Positions 17,241-24,919 of a stretch of DNA of 64,000 bases are shown here, piece by piece. How positions within the stretch are numbered: position 1 is the first letter of the stretch; each line of letters begins with the position of its first letter. Position numbers and translations under genes: made by a program. Source of the stretch: Clostridium rhizosphaerae. Its GTDB lineage: Bacteria > Bacillota > Clostridia > Clostridiales > Clostridiaceae. The stretch covers positions 992,001 through 1,056,000 of the forward strand of contig NZ_JAESWC010000002.1 of assembly GCF_016765585.1 (NCBI RefSeq). Reading direction: 5' to 3'. The notes beneath the pieces are model-generated. The model worked only from the letters and a program-made list of their open reading frames with translations, ran no database searches and was not told the DNA's origin.

Positions 17241-18317
17241 TTATTTTTCTTTATTCCAATCTATATAAACAACAGTCTTAATTAAATCTTTTGGCTTGTC
17301 TCTCATAAGATAGAAGGCTTCTTCAAGTTTATCAAAACCGTAGAACTTATGAGTAACCATCTTTCCAGGCTGAATTCTTCCATATCGAATCATATTTAAC
17401 AATCTTTCAATACGAACACGTCCACCTTCACAAAGATCGCCTTTAATTGTTTTTCCAGCCATTCCACGTCCAAAAGCCAATGTAGGTATAGGCAGATAGT
17501 CTGAACCTGTAAAGTAATTTATATTAGCTATATTTCCTCCTCCAAAGCGAGTCATAGCAACAGCCAATGCAAAAGTTTCGGCATTTCCCCCTGCTATAAT
17601 TGTTGCATCTGTACCTCTCCCTGAAGTCAGCTCAAGAACTTGTTTAGCAATATTTCCATCTTTATAACTTATAATATCAGTTGCACCGTATTCCTTTGCA
17701 AGAGTAACACAATCTGGTCTTGTCCCAACAGCAAAAATACGAGCAGCACCACGAAGCTTTGCACCCGCAACTGCCATAAGTCCTACAGGCCCTATACCAA
17801 TTACGCATACAGTATCTCCAAACTTGATATCAGCAAGTTCTGCTCCGCTAAAGCCAGTAGTAACCATATCTACTGTCATAAGAGCATCTTCAATGGAAAT
17901 ATCCTCAGGCATAAGAGCTAAGTTATTATCAGCATCATTTACCATAAATAATTCGGCAAAAACTCCGTCTCTTGATCCTGAAAGTTCAAGCCCTGAAAAA
18001 GGACCCCCTGCATGCTTAAAATTATGTTCTTGAATTCCTCTTGCACGCCAATTTGGAGTACCTGCTGGTACAACAACCTTGTCCCCAACTTTAAACTCAT
18101 TAACCAATTCTCCAACTTCAACTACTTCTCCAACTGCCTCATGTCCAAGAACAAACCCTGAAGGTTTTTCCGCTCCTCCTTCAAAAGCAGTATGTACATC
18201 TGAAGAACATGGTGCAATAGCTATTGGCCTAATTATCGCATCATATGGTCCTGCAATTGGTCTTTCTTTTTCAATCCATGCTACAAGATTTGGTTTTATT
18301 AATCCTAAGGCTTTCAT
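17241..18317 (-). CDS. NADP-dependent secondary (isopropanol-type) alcohol dehydrogenase
   Basis: This 358-residue zinc medium-chain dehydrogenase is clearly related to the C. beijerinckii and Thermoanaerobacter secondary alcohol dehydrogenases. Zinc ligands are Cys37 (APCSSD), the His of GHEA and the Asp of TVDMVTTGFSGAEL. The Rossmann motif is GIGPVGLMAVAGAKLRGA, and the Arg in VGTRP matches the Arg that confers NADP preference, with Thr in place of Ser before it. KPKDLIKTVVYI ends the protein. It is expected to interconvert ketones such as acetone and secondary alcohols. AAGAAGG precedes the ATG. It is a single gene. Confidence 0.93.
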   Translation of the reverse strand: MKALGLIKPNLVAWIEKERPIAGPYDAIIRPIAIAPCSSDVHTAFEGGAEKPSGFVLGHEAVGEVVEVGELVNEFKVGDKVVVPAGTPNWRARGIQEHNFKHAGGPFSGLELSGSRDGVFAELFMVNDADNNLALMPEDISIEDALMTVDMVTTGFSGAELADIKFGDTVCVIGIGPVGLMAVAGAKLRGAARIFAVGTRPDCVTLAKEYGATDIISYKDGNIAKQVLELTSGRGTDATIIAGGNAETFALAVAMTRFGGGNIANINYFTGSDYLPIPTLAFGRGMAGKTIKGDLCEGGRVRIERLLNMIRYGRIQPGKMVTHKFYGFDKLEEAFYLMRDKPKDLIKTVVYIDWNKEK

Positions 18318-18385
18318 TTTATAAACCTTCTTTCAATTAATTTTATAATTTAATTATAAAATTTTGTTATTTTTTTGTCAATCTG

Positions 18386-19429
18386 TTAAAACATAGAAAT
18401 TTGTTCTGTTTTATTTTCCCTTAGCGAGGAAATTGAAAGGCCAATTAGTCTGATCTTTTCCATTAGTTCAATCTCATCTAGTATATTTAAAGCTTCCTCA
18501 TATATATCCTCTTTATTATATATATAATGATTCAATGTTTTGCTTTTTGTATGATTAACAAAAGAGGAAGTTTTTATTTTTATAGTAATACTTTTTCCAC
18601 TGACGTTTTTATTTCTCATGGTATCCGCTATTGATTCAGAAAAATCATTCAAATAAAGCTTTAAGTCGTCTTTAATATCTGTATCCACTCTTAAGGTCGT
18701 CTCTCTACCTATGGATTTTCTCTCTCTATCTATATTAATCTCTCTACCGTCAATTCCACGTGCTCTTTCATAAATTTCTACTCCAAACTTGCCAAAAAAC
18801 TCTATCAAAAGCTCCTTTGGAAGTCCATAAAGCTCTTTAACAGTAAAAACACCAATATCATTAAGCTTCTTTACCGACTTCTGACCAAGTCCATAAACCT
18901 TACTTATTGAAAGCGGAAATAGTATTTCAGGAACCATGTGTTTCTCAATTATTTTTAAGCCATCAGGCTTATTCCAGTCTGAAGCAAGCTTTGCTAAAAA
19001 CTTATTATAAGAAACTCCAGCAGAAATAGTAAGACCTGTTTGTCTTTTTACTTCCTGCTTAATAAATACTGCAATTTCAACAGGATCTTTTTCTAGGTGT
19101 GTGATATCTAGATAAGCCTCATCTATACTTAAAGGCTCTACTAAATCTGTTATCTTATGAAATATACTAAAAATTTTATTAGATATTTCTTTATATCTTC
19201 CGTATCTTACAGGCATAAAGACAGCCTCAGGACACTTTGCTTTTGCCATGTATATAGGCATAGCGCTTCTTACTCCAAATTCTCTAGCCTCATAAGAACA
19301 TGTAGCAACCACACCTCTTTCAGTGGTTCCTCCTACTATAACAGGTTTTCCTTTAAGCCTCGGATTATCCATAATCTCAACCGAGGCAAAGAATGCATCC
19401 ATATCCACATGAATTATCTTTCTATCCAT
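18386..19429 (-). CDS. dinB: DNA polymerase IV
   Basis: This 347-residue Y-family translesion polymerase has the catalytic motifs HVDMDAFFASVE and SIDEAYLDITH, helix-hairpin-helix sequences around GLGQKSVKKLNDIGV, and a little-finger domain. The C terminus ends in EQISMF, which fits the Q-x-x-[LM]-F clamp-binding motif. Its ATG follows the folT stop codon directly with no gap and only a weak ribosome site (GAAATGGG), so it is probably translated by coupling. It therefore shares the THF riboswitch with folT, which is unusual for a translesion polymerase. Confidence 0.95.
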   Translation of the reverse strand: MDRKIIHVDMDAFFASVEIMDNPRLKGKPVIVGGTTERGVVATCSYEAREFGVRSAMPIYMAKAKCPEAVFMPVRYGRYKEISNKIFSIFHKITDLVEPLSIDEAYLDITHLEKDPVEIAVFIKQEVKRQTGLTISAGVSYNKFLAKLASDWNKPDGLKIIEKHMVPEILFPLSISKVYGLGQKSVKKLNDIGVFTVKELYGLPKELLIEFFGKFGVEIYERARGIDGREINIDRERKSIGRETTLRVDTDIKDDLKLYLNDFSESIADTMRNKNVSGKSITIKIKTSSFVNHTKSKTLNHYIYNKEDIYEEALNILDEIELMEKIRLIGLSISSLRENKTEQISMF

Positions 19430-19948
19430 CTATTTACCCATTTCATTTACTATTTTTATTTTAAAAGCAGAATTTAACGCTTTATAAACTATGCATATTA
19501 CTATAACTTGTATGGGAAGCATGACTGCATTAGATATTATACGTGTTGGAAGTATTGCAAATACTGCCTTGTTGAGCAGTATGTGGAGCCACAGTGTATT
19601 CAGCCCTAAATCAATAAATAATTTAATTGTTAATACAGATATACTTACTCTTATGGTACTTAAAGTTTTTTTGTACAAAAATATTCCATAAATTGCGCCT
19701 GTTAAAAAAGCACTTAAAGTAAAGCCCGGAAAATATGCTCCCTTTGGAAAAAGCATCATTCCTATTAAATCTGCAATAGCTGCAGTAGTCCCTCCTATTA
19801 GTGGACCGAACATAATGGCTGCTAATGCTATAGGTAGAAAATCAAAGCTTATTCTAACTATTGGAGTTTGTATCGATAAAAATCTTGTTAGTACAATATC
19901 AATAGCTATAAATAATCCCATAAGAATAATTTTTCTTGTTTTGTTCAT
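19430..19948 (-). CDS. folT: Folate ECF transporter substrate-binding (S) component
   Basis: This 172-residue protein has about six membrane helices and the FolT signatures RFLSIQTPIVRISFDFLPIALAAIMFGPLIGGTTAAIADLIGMMLFPKG and a helix ending SNAVMLPIQV. S components capture folates and work with a shared EcfA-A'-T energizing module encoded elsewhere. The start at 19948 has GAGGGGG 9 nt upstream. A THF riboswitch directly upstream confirms the ligand class. dinB follows without a gap. Confidence 0.93.
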   Translation of the reverse strand: MNKTRKIILMGLFIAIDIVLTRFLSIQTPIVRISFDFLPIALAAIMFGPLIGGTTAAIADLIGMMLFPKGAYFPGFTLSAFLTGAIYGIFLYKKTLSTIRVSISVLTIKLFIDLGLNTLWLHILLNKAVFAILPTRIISNAVMLPIQVIVICIVYKALNSAFKIKIVNEMGK

Positions 19949-19955
19949 AAATAAG

Positions 19956-20113
19956 TTCCCCCTCTTTTATTAATGGCATAATACCACAAAAGAAGGAGAA
20001 CCCTTTTTTTGTGGCAGCGGAATGCGATAAATGCACCGCAGCTTTTTAAAGCTTTCGTCTAGCGGCAACTTCCCGTCCAACTAGCACTTGACGCACAATT
20101 ATCTACTCTGCCC
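19956..20113 (-). promoter_or_regulatory. Tetrahydrofolate riboswitch with SD-sequestering platform
   Basis: On the - strand 20113-20013 reads as a THF aptamer: P1 GGCAG/CTGCC, GAGTAGAT, GCGTCAAGTG, GGACGGG, ACGAAAGC and GCGGTGCAT..ATCGCA..CCGCT in order. Downstream, TTCTCCTTCTTTT (20000-19988) can pair over 13 nt, with two G-U pairs, with AAAAGAGGGGGAA (19968-19956), which contains the folT SD. The same stretch can instead pair upstream in a hairpin CCACAAAA...TTTTGTGG whose first CC belongs to P1. This suggests that ligand-bound P1 favours SD masking, turning folT-dinB off. The aptamer call is firm; the switch logic is inference. Confidence 0.88.
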
Positions 20114-20167
20114 TATTACTTTATATTTTAGTTAATTTTGTAATTTAAATCAATAATGATATTTTTA

Positions 20168-21451
20168 CTAAATTCTTCTTATATCTTTTTGAAGAGACAA
20201 GTATATAGTAATTATTGAGAAAATTACAGAGGTTATAAGAAGAAGCATATTCATGGGCATTAAGTCCGCAGTAGCCCCCCCCATAAGCATTCCTAAAGGC
20301 ATTGCAGCCATTATTAGAGTATTAAGAAGAGATGTAACTTTCCCTAATATCTCATTTGGTACAAGTCTTTGTACAACGACTCCAATAGGAATATTTAAGA
20401 TTGAGTTTGCCATACCTATAAACAAGTATATTGCAATAAATAAAATTACAACCATTTTGCTTGGCAGTATTCCTTTAGAGCTTGCGAGCATTACAAAGTA
20501 AATTGAAAATATAAGTATACTAAAAGCTATTAAGCTCATATTTATATATTTATATATTTTATCTCTTTGCGGAAGCATAGATATTGTTGTTGCACCGATA
20601 ATGAAGCCAACAGCTGAAGCAGCTCCAACATAAGAATATTGCTCAGTTGATACCTTTAATATTTGATTAAATATATATGGTACATAGACAGCCATTAATG
20701 GTATAAGAATAAAGTTTATAATTGTAGAAAACCACATCAATATAAATAAGCCATTTTGATTTTTAACGAAACTATAGCTTTCAGAAAGCTCTTTAAAAAT
20801 ATGTTTTTTATCTTGTGAATCTTCCTGCCCATTATTATCTCTATTATTAGAAGGCATAGTAATAAGCACTTCTAATATACCGCATGCAATATATGAAACT
20901 GCATTTAAAACAAATATTATTTTAATTCCGAGTAGAGCATAAAGTATCCCTCCAACAATAGTTCCGACTATATTAGCCATGCTTCCTACTGATCCACCCA
21001 TGGAATTTGCTTTTGTAAGCTGATTGTCATCGACTATCATTGGCATCATAGCATTTGAAGCTGGCACAAAAAGAGCACCGCATATACTCAAAATAGTTGA
21101 TGAAATATAAAATAAATATATAGACTCTATATTAAAATACATTAATATTCCTGTAACCGCTACAGCAATTCCTCTTATAATATCCATCCAAATAATTATT
21201 TTCTTTCTGTCATATCTATCAGCAATTACTCCACCAATGGGTCCCATAACTATATAAACTACAGTTCCAAGAGCCATATATATGGACATCTGTATAGCCG
21301 AGCTGGTAACGCTAAGAATATACCAGCCAATAGCCATATTGTATATCACATCACCAAACTGTGAAACCAGCTTTCCTATAAAAAGCAGCATGAAGTTTTT
21401 ATTTTTAAATATACTTTCAGTCTTAAATCCTGTACTTACTTGACCTTCCAT
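20168..21451 (-). CDS. MFS exporter (macrolide-efflux/MefA-like type)
   Basis: This 427-residue transporter has 12 predicted helices and the opening SIFKNKNFMLLFIGKLVSQFGDVIYNMAIGWYI, with GGVIADRYDRKK between helices 2 and 3. These match the Mef/enterobactin-exporter-like MFS group. Substrate is unknown. The start at 21451 is favoured since GTGGAGG lies 6 nt upstream; an ATG one codon earlier and one six codons earlier are closer to or before the ribosome site. It follows a regulator gene on the same strand after 78 nt that hold a candidate operator. Confidence 0.88.
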   Translation of the reverse strand: MEGQVSTGFKTESIFKNKNFMLLFIGKLVSQFGDVIYNMAIGWYILSVTSSAIQMSIYMALGTVVYIVMGPIGGVIADRYDRKKIIIWMDIIRGIAVAVTGILMYFNIESIYLFYISSTILSICGALFVPASNAMMPMIVDDNQLTKANSMGGSVGSMANIVGTIVGGILYALLGIKIIFVLNAVSYIACGILEVLITMPSNNRDNNGQEDSQDKKHIFKELSESYSFVKNQNGLFILMWFSTIINFILIPLMAVYVPYIFNQILKVSTEQYSYVGAASAVGFIIGATTISMLPQRDKIYKYINMSLIAFSILIFSIYFVMLASSKGILPSKMVVILFIAIYLFIGMANSILNIPIGVVVQRLVPNEILGKVTSLLNTLIMAAMPLGMLMGGATADLMPMNMLLLITSVIFSIITIYLSLQKDIRRI

Positions 21452-21487
21452 CATATGCCTCCACATATTATATTTATTTTACATATA

Positions 21488-21509
21488 ATATTAGATATTT
21501 TTCTAATAT
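21488..21509. promoter_or_regulatory. Candidate operator before the MFS gene
   Basis: ATATTAGA and TCTAATAT form an inverted repeat with a 6-nt spacer. The TCTAATAT half recurs twice upstream of the regulator gene (22657-22704). This suggests one regulator controls both genes. Confidence 0.45.
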
Positions 21510-21529
21510 CTATTTTAAAAATAAACCGT

Positions 21530-22642
21530 TTATTTCAACGGCTCATTTATAAGCATCATACTTGTTTCATTCAATAATTCTTTAACTCTATCTTTATTAA
21601 GAGTGTAGTAAACTTTGTTTTCTTCCCTGTCAAAGGTTAAAATTCCTGCATCCATAAGCAGATTAATATGATAATTTACAGTTGCTGGAGTAAGTTCTAA
21701 CTTAGCAGCTATCTCATAGCCATAGTAAGGCTTATGTGAAAGCATTTTTACAATATCTACTCTTCTTTTATCTCCTAAGACTTTTAGAAACCTATCTACC
21801 TTTTCAAAAGCTTCCTTTTGATAGAAAAACTTATAAGTTCTAATACCGACTACAACCCAGCCCTGCTTTTCTTTATAATCATGTAAATTTACAGTCCAAA
21901 AATAAATATTTAGAAACAAACTCAGATGAATATTCAGCTTATAATTCCAGCTTTTATTTTCTATCTTAAAAAAATTAAAAAAATACTTCGATATAAATTC
22001 CTCCGGACTGCTCTCCATTATTTTTTTATATTGTTTTTCGGCTTCTTTAATCTCATTAAGTACAATGCTCTCAACCTGCAAATATGACTTTTCATAAAAC
22101 TGCTTAAAGAAGAAACTCAGCCTTTGTTTAGTTTCTTCAGGATTATCCATGCACTCTAAAAGCTTTCCCTTAGCATTTATATTTTCAACTTTAGCAGCTT
22201 CTATATAGGCTTTCATTTTATATATATCGCTTTTTACCTCATCCCAGTCACTATTAAGCTTTGGAAGCTCTGAAGCTATAAAAATCCCTCCAAGGTATTT
22301 GTATAATACTTTTACATCCTCTTTATCAAAGATATCTAAGAATTTATACACTGTGTTTATATCTTCATAATCTGATATATAAGCGGCTACAAGAACTCCA
22401 ATATCACAAACTCCAAAAAAATATTCCATTTCATTTCTTATATATTTAGACATGCCTTTTTCTAATTCATCCAAAAGCTTTTCATCACTTTTATCTATAG
22501 TAAAATTCATTTCTCTAGCCATATCAAAGATATTTTCTCTTTTGCCAACAGCTCCTAATGCACATGCAAACTCCAGACAAGGATTTAGTACAAACTTAGC
22601 GTTTTTTAATATTTGTTCATGTATAGCTTTTATAAAAATCAC
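21530..22642 (-). CDS. ArsR-type winged-helix regulator with long N-terminal domain
   Basis: About 370 residues. The C-terminal 90 hold an ArsR-type winged helix: VDRFLKVLGDKRRVDIVKMLSHKPYYGYEIAAKLELTPATVNYHINLLMDAGILTFDREENKVYYTLN. The N-terminal 280 residues are helical, unlike classical ArsR (about 100 aa), and may bind a ligand. It probably controls the adjacent MFS exporter. The start is uncertain: the GTG at 22642 is part of the best SD (AGAGGTG), and the codon at normal spacing is ATA. The next in-frame ATG is near residue 41. Confidence 0.8.
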   Translation of the reverse strand: MIFIKAIHEQILKNAKFVLNPCLEFACALGAVGKRENIFDMAREMNFTIDKSDEKLLDELEKGMSKYIRNEMEYFFGVCDIGVLVAAYISDYEDINTVYKFLDIFDKEDVKVLYKYLGGIFIASELPKLNSDWDEVKSDIYKMKAYIEAAKVENINAKGKLLECMDNPEETKQRLSFFFKQFYEKSYLQVESIVLNEIKEAEKQYKKIMESSPEEFISKYFFNFFKIENKSWNYKLNIHLSLFLNIYFWTVNLHDYKEKQGWVVVGIRTYKFFYQKEAFEKVDRFLKVLGDKRRVDIVKMLSHKPYYGYEIAAKLELTPATVNYHINLLMDAGILTFDREENKVYYTLNKDRVKELLNETSMMLINEPLK

Positions 22643-22653
22643 CTCTAATTTTA

Positions 22654-22704
22654 ATTTCTAATATTAATATTATTTAACATTAGAAATTTATCTAATATTA
22701 ATAT
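22654..22704. promoter_or_regulatory. Candidate operator region of the ArsR-type regulator
   Basis: ATTTCTAAT (22654-22662) and ATTAGAAAT (22679-22687) form a perfect 9-bp inverted repeat, and TCTAATATTAATAT occurs twice (22657 and 22691). The same half-site appears before the MFS gene, consistent with autoregulation. Confidence 0.45.
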
Positions 22705-22749
22705 ATAAATATAATTATTCATTGTCAACTAAATTTTTAAAAAATATAA

Positions 22750-23109
22750 TTACTTATCAATTTCATTATAGGCAGCTTCTATGATCTTATCCTTATCATA
22801 AAATGCATTTGGATCGCCATATATTTTTACTCTTGTTCTAACAAATCTTTCTCCTAAAGTCTTTCCGCTGATAAAACCTTCATCAGAAGTAACTTCTATT
22901 ATGTTTCCAACTAATTTTACTGACAGCTTTGTTGCTTTGCCTGCAGCCTTTCCTATAACTTTGCCTGTCTTTATTATGTTTTTTCCTAAATCTTTTTTTC
23001 CTGCCAATACTGCAATGCCCCCAATAACAACCCCTGTTAATAATACGTTATATTGAAACATAGCTCCAAGTAAACTCCCTGTACCTTTTACCATTGTTGA
23101 CTTCTTCAT
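22750..23109 (-). CDS. Hypothetical protein with Gly/Lys-rich hydrophobic region
   Basis: This 119-residue protein is not recognised. Residues 10-40 are glycine-rich and hydrophobic (VLLTGVVIGGIAVLAGKK), perhaps one membrane or membrane-associated helix. A basic amphipathic stretch (GKVIGKAAGKATKLSVKLVG) follows, then a soluble tail. AAAGGCAGG precedes the ATG. It is divergent from the nucleotidyltransferase gene. Confidence 0.6.
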   Translation of the reverse strand: MKKSTMVKGTGSLLGAMFQYNVLLTGVVIGGIAVLAGKKDLGKNIIKTGKVIGKAAGKATKLSVKLVGNIIEVTSDEGFISGKTLGERFVRTRVKIYGDPNAFYDKDKIIEAAYNEIDK

Positions 23110-23301
23110 TATATAATCCTGCCTTTCAACTTTTTCATTACATTTGTTATAGTTATTCCCAATTTAATATTAAATAACTAATACCTATTGATAAAAAATA
23201 TGTAAACTCAATTTATAGTTGAAGTTTTATATCTATATTATTGCAGAAATATAAAATAAATACTATTATAAATAATAGTATAATATACGCGGAGGATAAC
23301 A

Positions 23302-24312
23302 ATGAATACTTTGCAAATTAAGGAAAAGCTTAATTCAGTGGAATATGACTTTTTAAGACGTAATAAGAGCTTAGGAAAAAATATAATTCTTTTAACAACA
23401 GGCGGTTCACATGCTTATGGTACTGATACGCCCAAGAGCGATTTAGATATTAGAGGCATTACTCTAAACTCTGCAGAAGAAATACTCACTATGAATTATA
23501 ACGATAAGCCTATAGAAGACAGACCTACAGACACAGTTATATACTTTTTAAAGCAAATAGTTTCACTCCTTCTAAACTGTAATCCAAATACTATAGAAAT
23601 ACTTGGTACAAAAGAGGAACATCTTTTTATTTGCACTGAAGAAGGCAGACTTTTAAGAAATAACGCTGATCTTTTTCTTTCAAAAAAAGCAGCTGCAAGT
23701 TTTGGAGGTTATGCTATAGCTCAACTTAGAAGACTTCAAAACGCTCTAGCCAGAGATAGTTATCCACAGAAGGAAAAAGAAAAGCATATATTAAGCAGCA
23801 TCCAAAAACAGCTTCTTACTCTTCCAGAAAGATATAAAGAAATTACAAAGGGAGCTCTTAATATATATTTAGATACATCTATGAAAGAAGATTTTGACGA
23901 AGAAATATTTATGGATATAAACTTAAAACACTATCCTCTTAGAGATTTTAAAAATATATACTCTGATATGAATAATGTTTTAAAAGATTATGATAAGCTT
24001 AATCATAGAAACAGCAAGAAGGATGAACTTCATCTTAATAAACACGCCATGCATCTTATACGTCTCTTAATTATGGGTAAAGAAATACTTGAAGGTAAAG
24101 AGGTTCATACTTACAGAGAAAAAGAAATATCTCTTTTAATGGATATAAGAAATGGCAGCTTTAATTACAATGAGATATTTGAAATGGTTGATAAATTTGA
24201 TAAAGAATTTAAATATGCCGCTGAAAATACCATCTTGCCTGATGAACCTGATTATGATTCAGTTCAGGAATTACTAATTCAAATTAATAAGAAAGTAATT
24301 AACACTATTTAA
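23302..24312 (+). CDS. Predicted nucleotidyltransferase (RlaP/YcgL-type)
   Basis: This 336-residue protein belongs to the DNA polymerase beta-like nucleotidyltransferase superfamily. TTGGSHAYGTDTPKSDLDIRGI carries the G-S ... D-x-D catalytic pattern (about residues 33-52). The rest matches the Pfam RlaP family, implicated in RNA repair or stress, though substrates are poorly known. CGGAGG lies 7 nt before the ATG. Its stop codon is followed at once by GGAGG, which is the first SD of a repeat array leading to the MazG-like gene. Confidence 0.82.
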   Translation: MNTLQIKEKLNSVEYDFLRRNKSLGKNIILLTTGGSHAYGTDTPKSDLDIRGITLNSAEEILTMNYNDKPIEDRPTDTVIYFLKQIVSLLLNCNPNTIEILGTKEEHLFICTEEGRLLRNNADLFLSKKAAASFGGYAIAQLRRLQNALARDSYPQKEKEKHILSSIQKQLLTLPERYKEITKGALNIYLDTSMKEDFDEEIFMDINLKHYPLRDFKNIYSDMNNVLKDYDKLNHRNSKKDELHLNKHAMHLIRLLIMGKEILEGKEVHTYREKEISLLMDIRNGSFNYNEIFEMVDKFDKEFKYAAENTILPDEPDYDSVQELLIQINKKVINTI

Positions 24313-24544
24313 GGAGGTAAAAGTCCTAAATGGACTTTTACGGGCAGACTAGCGAGTGAGAACGAGCGAGTTTAGGCTGCCCCGTGGACGAAGTAAAAGT
24401 CCTAAATGGACTTTTACGAGCAATTAGCGAGCGGGAGCGAGGTTAATGTCCTAAATGGACATTAACGGGCTGTCTAACTGGTGGAAACCTGCGAGAATAG
24501 ACAGTCCAGTGATTAATTGCTCAGTGCTTCCGACTAAAAGGAGG
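24311..24544 (+). repeat. SD-linked leader repeats with one unit nested in another
   Basis: After an SD at 24311-24317, unit 1 has hairpin GTAAAAGTCC-TAAAT-GGACTTTTAC (24317-24341) and stem GGGCAG/CTGCCC to 24382. Unit 2 begins at 24393 with the same hairpin and stem GAGCAATTA (24418-24426). Its 3' arm TAATTGCTC appears only at 24514-24522. Between them sits a third unit: GTTAATGTCC-TAAAT-GGACATTAAC (24442-24466) plus stem GGGCTGTCTA/TAGACAGTCC. GCTTCCG and AAAAGGAGG (24536-24544) follow, serving the ATG at 24551. The nesting implies that units can insert into one another. Confidence 0.88.
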
Positions 24545-24550
24545 AAACTT

Positions 24551-24877
24551 ATGAATTTTAAAGACTACACAGAAAACATGAAAAGAACTGCAGGCAATCT
24601 TGAGCTTACAAATGAAAACTTATGCTGGAGTGCCATGGGCATTTCCGGCGAGGCGGGAGAAGTAACAGATTACCTTAAAAAGGTAGTTTTTCATTCTCAT
24701 GATTTAAATAAAGAAAAACTTGCAGAGGAACTTGGTGATGTACTTTGGTACTTAGCTTCTACAGCTGAAATAATCGGCTGTAGCCTTGAAGAAATTGCTC
24801 AAATGAATATTGAAAAATTAAAAAGGAGATATCCTGACGGCTGGGATGTAGAAAGAAGCATCAATAGAGAGGAATAA
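24551..24877 (+). CDS. MazG-like nucleoside triphosphate pyrophosphohydrolase
   Basis: This 108-residue protein matches the single-domain MazG-like family. SAMGISGEAGEVTDYLKKV holds the first E-x-x-E metal site and EELGDVLWYLASTAE the second E-x-x-D. Such enzymes remove pyrophosphate from NTPs or damaged nucleotides for housecleaning. ATG at 24551 has AAAAGGAGG 6 nt upstream. A longer reading from 24455 runs through the repeat array and is not a real extension. A perfect 18-bp terminator follows. Confidence 0.9.
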   Translation: MNFKDYTENMKRTAGNLELTNENLCWSAMGISGEAGEVTDYLKKVVFHSHDLNKEKLAEELGDVLWYLASTAEIIGCSLEEIAQMNIEKLKRRYPDGWDVERSINREE

Positions 24878-24919
24878 AAAGCAAACCTGCTGAAAGTAAT
24901 ATTTCAGCAGGTTTGCTTT
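24877..24919. terminator. Bidirectional intrinsic terminator
   Basis: AAAGCAAACCTGCTGAAA pairs perfectly with TTTCAGCAGGTTTGCTTT around a 6-nt loop, between convergent genes. Confidence 0.92.

Noticed and set aside
24455-24550. N-terminal extension of the MazG-like protein
   Set aside because: The added 32 residues are translated repeat sequence. The SD and family alignment both place the start at 24551.
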